From positions 112,643,891 to 112,707,890 of the forward strand of contig CM038050.1 of NCBI GenBank assembly GCA_021397845.1: a stretch of 64,000 nucleotides of DNA, given 5' to 3'. Position 1 is the stretch's first letter. Each line of letters starts with the position of its first letter. Origin of the DNA: Areca catechu. Lineage: Eukaryota > Streptophyta > Magnoliopsida > Arecales > Arecaceae. The notes beneath the pieces were generated by a model. The model ran no database searches. It saw only the letters and a list, made by a program, of their open reading frames with translations, and was not told the DNA's origin. The position numbers were made by a program, and so were the translations under genes. Of the stretch, positions 55,475 through 64,000 are shown piece by piece.

Positions 55475-56961
55475 TGATGCAGAACAAATGCTCTGATACC
55501 AAAAATGATGCAGAACAAAAGAGAGAGAGATGATGCGATGCGGAAGTAAATTGAGACTAATTCTTTTTTTGTTGTTTTCTTCTTTTTTTTTTATATATAT
55601 TTTCAGAAGTCGGCTTTGACTCAAAGGAAAGTTAAACTAATTGAAAGAAACTAGGTAATAATTGAAAGCACAATTTAAATAAAACTGGGTTATCAGAGTA
55701 GTTCAGAAGTAACGGATCGCTGGGGGTTGAGAAACTCCCAGACCTAGGGTTTCGCTCTGAACTTTCAACAGGACAGAAATAAAGAGAAGAGATGGGTTAC
55801 CAACCAGACAGTGATCTTCACAAAGTTTGGTGGAAGAACTCTCTCGAGCAGATTGTTGGATCCTCGGATTCGTATATCTTCGCAATGGATCCTCCAATAC
55901 TGGTCCTGTGGCTGAGTCGGCTTCTCCTGGACTCAAGATCTGGGAAAGAAGAAGAACAAGTGATGGAATCAGATACTCAAGGAAGAATTTACCAGATTGA
56001 AGAACTTGAAAGTTGATGTTGCTGAAATCCGGATTCTCTTAGAGGCTGATCTGACTTCCACTGGGAATTGCTCTGGATCTGAAGTATCCAGACTGGACCT
56101 GGATGCTGGTGGTCAGCCTTGACTTTGAGAGAGTGGCCGTGAGAGGTGGGGTAGGCTAGGGTTTGGTGGAAAGAAGAGGATGATGGGCGGCTAGGGTTTG
56201 GAAGTGAAGTGGCTAACCTAGGGTTTTGGGGTTGGAGATCTCACACCTCCTCAAGGTTCCTGGGGAACCCGGATTTACTCCCTCACGGAGCTCAACACCT
56301 GGATGCAAGTGCGGAAGAGAGAAACACAGAGTTTGCTCACACATAAATTGGATTCATTCATCATATTACTTTAAAGTTTACAAGAAGGGTTTAATTTATA
56401 GGACTTTACAAGAGAGTAGGGTTTTACATCTTTCCATGTGGGACTAAAGGAGGGGATCTTCAAATTAGGATTGTAGGATCAATCCCTACACTTATGGCCG
56501 GCCAAAAGATTCCACAAATGTTGATTGGTGGCTTCAAAAGGAAAGTGGGTGGCGCCTCCTTGCCTTGATCTTCAAGAAAAAATATTTTTCCTTCCATGAT
56601 TGGTCTTATTTGGAAGTATTTGGGCGCCTCCTTAACCTTGCACTTTAAGAGAAATTTCCTTCCTTTTATACCTGGTTTTATTTGGAATTACTTGGGCGCC
56701 TCCTAGTCTTCCTCCCCAAGCTTTGCTCCTTTCTTTTCATAGCTTGGCTCTTATGGAAACACCTTGGCCACCCCCTTGAATTGTGGCTCCTAGATTGTCT
56801 TCTCCTTAAATGGCGCATGAGAGGAGGGACCTGCTATCTTGTGGTGTGGGGACCAAAGCCTACTAGATGGAGATGTGGCGCCCCCTGGACTCAGGCGTGT
56901 GGCTGGGAGTGTGGCTGGGAGTGTGGCGCCCACTTGCTTGGCCTTGGGAGAAAATGTGACA
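55475..56961 (-). repeat. 3' LTR of H (1487 bp)
   Basis: Reverse-strand start TGTCACATTTTCTCCC at 56961, end ...GTTCTGCATCA at 55475. TATA-like CCTATAAATTAA is at 56402-56391. The terminal 31 bp include a primer-site-like GCTCTGATACCA (55490-55501) and repeat TGATGCAGAAC. Confidence 0.93.
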
Positions 56962-57114
56962 CCCCAGGTTGAAGTCCTAGACCACTACTGAGTCAACATG
57001 ACTCAACAAAATAAACTGCAGGGAATACAGACTCAAGCTAAAATTGAGTTGATCAAGTCAACCCTTATTGCAAACCAGAACACCCTAATTTCTCGGGCAA
57101 GGTCAATCAGAGAT
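56962..57114 (-). other. 3' untranslated region and polypurine tract of H
   Basis: Short non-coding spacer after the pol stop; AACCTGGGG (56970-56962) abuts the LTR. Confidence 0.75.
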
Positions 57115-58353
57115 CTAGATGGAGCTCTGAAGTCTTCTTCTGAGTCTGGTGCCCGCACCAATTCTCCCGGGGTGGGAGGAACTTGACCCTGTCGAGTATG
57201 GATCAAGTTGGCTCTGGTATCTCTCCAAGAGGTCTGGGTCCAATTCTTGTAATTCTTCTCGGGAGATCCAAGAGTCATCAAAATCTGGCCTTCCTTGCCA
57301 GTGGACCAGGTATCTTTGGTATCCTCGATTACGAGTAAAGATAACCTGATCATCCAGGATCTTTTCAATCTGCTCTTTCCTCACAGGCCAGTTTGTTGGT
57401 GGACACACAGGGTTGGGTTCACTCTCAAAAGCAGGATTAGGCTCAAAAGGCTCACTGGGAATCACAACTGGCTCTCTATACTCTACTAGGTCTGAAATGT
57501 TGAAAGTGGAGCTAATGCCTAGTTCTGGAGGTAACTCGAGCACATAGGCATTGGATCCTACTCTCTTCACCACTCTAAATGGCCCAGCTCCTCTAGCATG
57601 TAACTTTCTAACGGTTCCTGGAGGAAACCGTTCAGGCCTTAACCTAATCATTACATAGTCTCCTTCATCAAAAGTTTTGACTCGCCTTTGAGAATCAGCC
57701 AACTTCTTATAAGTTTCATTACTTAAGTTTATTTTGGCATGAATTTTTTTATGCAAGTCTTTTATATGCTGTGCAAAAACTTCGATAGACTCGGAGACTC
57801 GTGTGTGGACTGGTAAAGGAGCTAAGTCAAGAGGTGTGTGAGGTTTGTACCCATGCAAAATTTTAAATGGACTCTTACCCGTAGACCTATTGACCGAGTC
57901 ATTGTATGTAAATTCAGCTCTAGGTAAGTACAAATCCCAGTTCCTAATGTTTTCACCAACAAGACACCTTAACAGATTGCCTAAACTACGGTTCACTACT
58001 CCGGTTTGGCCATCAGTCTGGGGATGATAGGCAGTTGAAAACTTAAGTTTTGTCCCTAACTTATGCCAAAGGGTTTTCCAGAAATAGCTGGTGAACCGGA
58101 CATCCCTATCAGAAACAATTGTCTTAGGTAGGACATGGAGTCGAACTATCTCATTAAAGAACAGGGTGGCTACCTTAGACGCATCAAATGTTTGGGAACA
58201 AGGCAAGAAATGGGCCATCTTGGAAAATCGGTCGACTACAACATAGATAGAGTCATGTCTCCTCTGGGTCTTAGGCAAACCTAACACAAAGTCCATGCTC
58301 ACATCTTGCCAAGGACGATCTGGGACAGGGAGTGGGGTATAAAGGCCGGTGTT
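57115..58353 (-). pseudogene. Integrase catalytic core and chromodomain of H
   Basis: Starts after a TAG at 58354-58356 and reads NTGLYTPLP, SMDFVLGLPKTQRRHDSIYV, SDRDVRFTSYFWKTLW and AYHPQTDGQTGVVNRSLGN. The third catalytic residue is Gly (GGA, 58002-58000) where the family has Glu, which should abolish integration. The C-terminal half has the GPFRVVKRVG domain and a chromodomain (ILDDQVIFTRNRGYQRYLVH, WQGRPDFDDSWISREEL), which in chromoviruses binds modified histones and guides integration. Confidence 0.93.
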
Positions 58354-60144
58354 CTATTTTCGCTGTTTGGCAACAGCGCAGGTCCGACACCTAGCCACAA
58401 TGTGTGCTACATCTCTTTTTAAACTAGGCCAGAAAAAGTGGTCTTCAATAGCCAGGGTGGTCTTGTCTTTTCCGAAATGGCCAGCTAAACCTCCAACATG
58501 AATTTCCCAAATCAAAAATTCCCTAAGAGAAGTTCTAGGGATGCAAAGCCTATTCTTAAAGAACAGAAAACCATCTAAAAGGGTATAATCCTTATGGTCA
58601 CTAGATGGTCCTTGAGTTAGATCCTGGTACACAGTCTTAAAATCCGGACACGACTCATATTCCTCTTTGATTTGCTCAAACCCTATGACTTCAGCCCTAA
58701 CAGAATTCAACAACAAAGATCGACGACTAAGGGCATCAGCTACCTTATTTTCAGACCCAGCCTTATGCTTCAAAACAAAAGTATATGACTGGATATACTC
58801 TACCAACTTAGCATGCCAAGGGTTAAGCTTCTTCTGGGAATTCAAGAATCTAAGAGCCTCATGGTCCGAAAACAGCACAAATTCTTGCGGTAGCAAATAA
58901 TGTCTCTAGTAACGCAAAGCTTGCACTACCGCATAAAATTCCTTATCATAGGTAGAATACCTAAGCTTAGCATCATTAAGTTTTTCACTAAAGAATGCTA
59001 CGGGATGGTTCTCTTGGCTTAGGACTCCACCTATACCTACCCCTGAAGCATCACAGGCAACCTCAAATACTCTTGAAAAGTCTGGTAACCTCAAAATGGG
59101 TGCCTGGGTCATCCTATCCTTAAGATCTAGGAAGGCTTTATGGGCTGCTTTAGTCCACTGAAATTCTCCCTTCCTAATACAGTCTGTGATAGGAGCAACT
59201 ACAGTACTAAACCCCTTGATGAATCGCCTATAGAAGGTAGCCAAGCCGTGGAAACTTCTGACTTCATGCACACCGGTCGGCTCTGGCCATTCTACTATGG
59301 ACCTAATCTTTTCTGGATCGGCAGCCACGCCGTCAGGGGTTACTACAAAACCAAGGAAGATAATTCTATTGGTCATGAATTCATACTTTTTGAGATTACC
59401 GTAGAGACTATCATTCCTCAAAACTTGGCAGACTTGTCTAAGGTGGCCTAGGTGGTCTGCAGGGGTCTTACTATAGATCAGGATGTCATCAAAATAGACC
59501 ACTACAAACTTCCCTATGAAAGCTCTAAGTACCTGGGTCATAATCCTCATGAAAGTACTAGGGGCATTGGACAACCCAAAAGGCATAACAACCCATTCAT
59601 AGAGACCATCCTTAGTTTTGAAAGCGGTTTTCCACTCATCCCCTGGTCTAATCCTAACCTGATGATAGCCGCTCTTGAGATCAATTTTAGAAAAAACTGT
59701 TGCACCGGCCATCATATCTAGCATGTCATCTAGTCTAGGGATGGGGAACCTATACTTGATTGTGATTTTGTTGATGGCACGACTATCAACACACATCCTC
59801 CACGTGCCATCCTTCTTTGGGGTCAGAAGTGCAGGGACTGCACAAGGGCTAAGACTCTCTCTAATGAACCCCTTCCTCAACAATTCTCCAACCTGCTTTT
59901 GCAGTTCCTGATGCTCAGATGGATTCATCCTATAATGGGGCAAGTTGGGTAAAGTAGCTCCTGGGACTAAATCTATGGAATGCTGGATATCCCTAAGAGG
60001 TGGAAGGTGGTCTGGCAGATCCTCGGAAAAAACATCCTTAAATTCTTTTAACAAATGTTTAACTTCCTGAGGAGGGTCTGAGGGTGTAGGAGTCCTAAGT
60101 TCCTTAGCAGTCAACATCCAAATAGGTGAACCACTATGAATTTC
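58354..60144 (-). pseudogene. Reverse transcriptase, RNase H and integrase zinc domain of H
   Basis: In frame with the rest: HSIDLVPGATLPNLPHYRMN, KDGTWRMCVDSRAINKITIK, VVVYFDDILIYSK (catalytic YFDD intact), VRSFHGLATFYRRFIKGFS, then RNase H (FEVACDASGVGIGGVLSQEN, YSTYDKEFYAVVQALRY). TAG at 58908-58906 replaces Trp in LRYWRHYL. RNase H continues (FSDHEALRFLN, NKVADALSRRS), then HVGGLAGHFGKDKTT and CRTCAVAKQ, the HHCC zinc domain. TAG at 58356-58354 replaces Gln. Confidence 0.93.
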
Positions 60145-61893
60145 CTATTCTAGATCCTTAGCACTAATTAGGTTCACTCCAGTCTTCATTTCTCTGACCT
60201 TATTGGTTCCTTTAGCTACCTTGTTCTTAGGAGGAACTGAATGGATTGTGATTTTCTTCCCATTAAAACTAAAGACACAGGTATTGAATTTTCCTAAGAG
60301 GGTGGCATCATGATCATACAACCAAGGTCTTCCAAGAATTATACTGCTCACCCCCATGGGAAAGACGTCACACCAAATCTTCTCTTGATAGGATTGCATT
60401 TGGATTTGGACCTGACATTTAGACTGGATGGGTATAGAGGTAGAGTCTACCTAAGAAACCTTATAGGGGTTGGGGTGGGGGACTGGGATTAAGCCTAACA
60501 TTTTGACAGTGCTAGCAGAAATGGCATTCACACAGCTCCCACTATCTATGATGATTTTACATACCTTATCCCCTAGTTTAAGGAAAGTCTGTAGGATGTT
60601 AGTCCTACGCCAATCTTCCTGAACTCTATTCTGGGACAGGATGCATCTCACAACCCCTAATTGGTTAGACTCTGTGGATTCCTCCTCTCCTTCATACTCA
60701 TCGACCAAATTCATTCCGGCCTTATAAACTTCTTCTTCAAACTCTTCATTGGGTCCGGAACTCTCTTCTTCTCCTTCTTCTATGTAAAGGGATCTACGAG
60801 GGCACTGGCTAGAAACATGACCTACCTTGTGGCACTTAAAACAAGCTATGGTTGTGCACTGGTTGGAGATATGACCGGGCTTCTGGCACTTAAAATAGAT
60901 GATACTAGGGGTTCTCTGGGTGTCAGGTGCCTTACCCTTGTCCATGGGCCTAGGGGTGGGAATACCCTGATTAGACTTGCTAGGGATAACTTGGCTAGGT
61001 CCATTTCTTGGGATTGGGGCACTAACCCTAGAAGGCATAGGTCCTCTCTGAAATTTCTCAATCTTCAGTGCAATCTGATAGGCTTGGTCTAGGTCAGTAA
61101 CCTCTCTCAGAAACAACTCCCTCTTTATGTCTTCCCTAAGTCCAGCCCTAAACCTAGACAAAGTGACCTCATGGGATTCACTCACATCACATCTCATCAG
61201 GTATTCATCAAAGGTGGTTATGTAGTCTGATACAGATCGGTTCCCTTGTTTTAAAGTCTGCCATTGGTCTAACAGATTCTGCTGGTATGAAATGGGTAGG
61301 TACTTATCTCTATGTTTCTCTTTCATACCCTGCCAAGTGGTTATGGGCTCTACATTTCGTCTTCTAGTGGTTAGCTCAATGTTCCCCCAGTATAACCTAG
61401 CTTGACGTACTAACTTCATCTTGGCAAACTTGAACTTCCTTTCCTCAGACATGGCATACCACTCAAAGTACTGGTCCATCTCACCCTCCCAATCAGAATA
61501 CACCTTAGGGTTTAAGCTACCATCAAAAGTGGGTGCATCTAATTTGATGTTCCGAATGAACCTATCATCTCTATTTTCAGGTTCTGGGTCAGGCCTCCTA
61601 TGATTAGGCTCAGGATCTCTATATAAAGTTCTTCTAGGCTCTTGGTGTGGGTGAGGTTGAGGCACATTAAAATCTGGGTCAGGAGTCCAATTTTGATGAC
61701 TAAGTTCCTCAAGTACTTGGACTCGATCCCTAAGCTGGGCAAAATTCTCATGGACATGTTCCTTAAACTGGGCAACAGCAGCAGTCACATCCTGACTCAA
61801 TTTGTTCATACTCTCAGTAAGAGCTCTAACCATGGCCTCTAAATCAGGTTGGGTTTGACCAGGTTGGTAGGGTACTCCATTCCGGGTAGACAT
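60145..61893 (-). pseudogene. gag and protease of H
   Basis: Likely start ATG 61893 (MSTRNGVPYQPGQTQPDLE); an in-frame Met six codons upstream is less likely. N-terminal coiled coil, capsid domain (DAPTFDGSLNPKVYSDWEGE, YWGNIELTTRRRNVEPITTW), two zinc knuckles (YFKCQKPGHISNQC with its first Cys replaced by Tyr or offset, and CFKCHKVGHVSSQC), an acidic stretch and the protease motif IIIDSGSCVNAIS at about 60535. TAG at 60453-60451 replaces Trp, and TAG at 60147-60145 probably replaces Gln; the frame continues through both (LGRPWLYDHDATLLGKF). Confidence 0.92.
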
Positions 61894-62780
61894 GATGATG
61901 CAAGCAAACATACAAAATGAGACTCAACGGAACGACTACGGGCTAACTAGACCTAGAGCCCAAACTAGATGCCCAATCAGACTGGCAAGCTAGCCTGTAG
62001 TAACTCGGGACTCAGCCAGGCAGGTGTAAGGGGAGTGTTAGGTCCCTAATTGCCAATCCTAGACACCAATCAGTGATTGGCCAGGTAGGCGGACCAGCAC
62101 ATAAGCCCTTCGGGACGTAGTCCATGAACCACCGTTCTAGACACTGAGTACAAAGCACACACAGAGTAACTAGACAAACTGACTCAACACTAGCCTTGAC
62201 CCGACTTGTTGATGTCCATAGCCCACTAGGGCAAATTAAGTCTAATAAATTTTAAAGTTAGGCTTAGGATCGAATGAGGGGGTGGTGGTTGTGGGCTAAG
62301 GAGAGGTTATCAACTCCTCCCCTTATCTTAGATGCTCAAATGCCCTTAGGATGAGTTAGGAGATGTTCACTCAAGATAATTGAATTGCAGAACATAAAAA
62401 CAGAGTTGCAGTAATTTAACTCTCAGAAATTTCACGGAAACCAATAAATCACAAGAAAATTATGTAAAATAGTTTCAATTATATTGGTTCCATCAAAATA
62501 AAAATCACATAATTCGGAGTTACCTGCACTGAGAAATAATTCCTGCAACAGGATAGTTATGGACTGAAAACAGGGTGCTTCCCCCGTTTACAATTCCTGC
62601 TACGAAGTTGTAACCCAACGGATCCCCTACACGCCCTAGGAACACCCCGTGGAATAGGAAGAGGAGGTTTGCACCTCGCTTTGTTCCTAGGACCGGACGT
62701 CCTGGGGAGTCTACTTCGAGCAGACAAAGTAAAAAGGAGAGAGACTTAAAGCAAGCAAGCAAAACAGAAACCCTAGACTG
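61894..62780 (-). other. Untranslated leader of H
   Basis: No coding frame. It contains, in the order seen in F, a (A/G)GTGTCTAG...GTGGTTCATG block (about 62155-62120), the bulged hairpin (62085-62058) and a CCTGGC block (about 62022-62018). Confidence 0.75.
62058..62085 (-). ncRNA. Bulged leader hairpin of H
   Basis: Reverse strand: CCTGG/CTAGG outer stem, CCAATC/GATTGG inner stem with ACT loop, TGT bulge. Same plan as in Copia elements A, B and F. Confidence 0.6.
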
Positions 62781-62793
62781 GGCTCTGATACCA
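62781..62793 (-). other. Primer binding site of H
   Basis: Reverse complement of TGGTATCAGAGCC. Four to five A bases separate it from the LTR at 62798. Confidence 0.93.
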
Positions 62794-62797
62794 AAAA

Positions 62798-64000
62798 TGA
62801 TGCAGAACAAATGCTCTGATACCAAAAATGATGCAGAACGAAAGACAGAGAGATGATGCGATGCGGAAGTAAATTGAGACTAATTCTTTTTTTATTGTTT
62901 TCTTCTTCTTCTTTTTTTTATATATTTTCAGAAGTCGGCTTTGACTCAAAGGAAAGTTAAACTAATTGAAAGAAACTAGGTAATAATTGAAAGCACAATT
63001 TAAATAAAACTGGGTTATCAGAGTAGTTCAGAAGTAACGGATCGCTGGGGGTTGAGAAACTCCAAGACCTAGGGTTTCGCTCTGAACTTTCAACAGGACA
63101 GAAATAAAGAGAAGAGATGGGTTACCAACCAGACAGTCATCTTTACAAAGTTTGGTGGAAGAACTCTCTCGAGCAGATTGTTGGATCCTCGGATTCGGAT
63201 ATCTTCGCAATGGATCCTCCAATACTGGTCCTGTGGCTGAGTCGGCTTCTCCTGGACTCAAGATCTGGAAAAGAAGAAGAACAAGTGATGGAATAAGATA
63301 CTCAAGGAAGAATTTACCAGATTGAAAAACTTGAAAGTTGATGTTGCTGAAATCCGGATTCTCCTGGAGGCTGATCTGACTTCCACTGGGAATTGCTCTG
63401 GATCTGAAGTATCCGGACTGGACCTGGATGCTGGTGGTCGGCCTTGACTTGGAGAGAGTGGCCGTGAGATGTGGGGTAGGCTAGGGTTTGGTGGAAAGAA
63501 GAGGATGATGGGCGGCTAGGATTTGGAAGTGAAGTGGCTAACCTAGGGTTTTGGGGTTGGAGATCTCACACCTCCTCAAGGTTCCTGGGGAACCTAGATT
63601 TACTCCCTCACGGAGCTCAACACCTGGATGCAATTTCGGAAGAGAGAAACACAGAGTTTGCTCACACATAAATTGGATTCATTCATCAGATTACTTTAAA
63701 GTTTACAAGAAGGGTTTAATTTATAGGACTTTACAAGAGAGTAGGGTTTTACATCTTCCCATGTGGGACTAAAGGAGGGGATCTTCAAATTAGGATTGTA
63801 GGATCAATCCCTACACTTATGGCCGGCCAAAAGATTCCACAAATGTTGATTGGTGGCTTCAAAAGGAAAGTGGGTGGCGCCTCCTTGCCTTGATCTTCAA
63901 GAAAAAATATTTTTCCTTCCATGATCGGTCTTATTTGGAAGTATTTGGGCGCCTCCTTAACCTTGCACTTCAAGAGAAATTTCCTTCCTTTTATACCTGG
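62798..64000 (-). repeat. 5' LTR of H (partial)
   Basis: Near-identical to 55475-56675, with scattered substitutions. It contains the same terminal duplication with GCTCTGATACCA at 62813-62824. It continues past the window end. Confidence 0.93.

Larger units (their letters stand above)
55475..64000 (-). mobile_element. Chromodomain Gypsy retrotransposon H (5' LTR cut by window edge)
   Basis: Left LTR 55475-56961, right LTR from 62798 to beyond the window. Between them on the reverse strand lie primer site, leader, and a single-frame gag-pol with reverse transcriptase before integrase (Ty3-gypsy) and a C-terminal chromodomain. Reverse transcriptase text resembles the CRM/Galadriel side of chromoviruses; that assignment is tentative. 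Expected target duplication CCCAG (55470-55474) needs the right flank. Confidence 0.94.

Noticed and set aside
55475..55502. Apparent N-terminal extension of the F' RNase H frame
   Set aside because: The first ten residues come from the end of the H LTR. It is an accidental fusion at the insertion point.
57033..57368. Reverse-strand 111-codon frame overlapping the chromodomain end of H
   Set aside because: It is an out-of-frame shadow of the long gag-pol frame.

Overview
The window is nuclear DNA of a flowering plant, almost entirely stacked LTR retrotransposons. The plant assignment rests on Ty1-copia and Ty3-gypsy families of plant type, repeated initiator-Met tRNA primer sites (TGGTATCAGAGC) and one host exon that reads as the start of plant serine-glyoxylate aminotransferase. 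I cannot name the species; a repeat-rich, possibly monocot, genome is a guess. About 458 bp (43062-43519) is not retrotransposon sequence. No CRISPR, rRNA, tRNA gene or prokaryotic feature is present.

Layout, left to right. A (1-10013, +) is a Copia element with 2.35-kb LTRs, inserted in B (10014-17151, -), an older member of the same family. B sits in C (17152-25772, -), a SIRE-like Copia element that also holds a 1570-bp solo LTR (18124-19693) flanked by AATTT duplications. C sits in the 5' LTR of G (25773-43061, +), a coding-less, chromovirus-like Gypsy element whose 3' LTR is split by D. D (29966-42903, +) is a 12.9-kb Tat-type Gypsy element with 904-bp LTRs and a GAAAA target duplication. 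G ends 49 bp before the start codon of the aminotransferase exon 1 (43111-43315). Intron 1 of that gene is entered by E (43520-, +, Tat-type), E is entered by F (45109-55032, -, Copia, two 2377-bp LTRs), F continues into a second truncated copy F' (55033-55474), and F' is entered by H (55475-64000+, -, chromodomain Gypsy).

The coding regions are all broken, but to different degrees. H is one open frame interrupted by four TAG codons and an integrase Glu-to-Gly change. A has two frameshifts and one stop. B, C and D are heavily decayed. The order of insertion follows from the nesting: G before C and D; C before the solo LTR and B; B before A; E before F; F/F' before H.

Three things stand out. 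(1) D carries, antisense and downstream of integrase, two diverged copies of a gene for a coiled-coil protein. The longer copy also has a region resembling the plant 'putative gypsy type transposon' domain. Both copies have a TATA box and share an 82-nt GT-AG intron at the same position. (2) The untranslated leaders of Copia elements A, B and F and of Gypsy element H share a bulged hairpin whose stem varies but stays paired. (3) F's leader has two tandem copies of a pair of long hairpins whose differences are compensatory. Together these point to conserved RNA structure and antisense gene expression in plant retrotransposons, and both can be tested.
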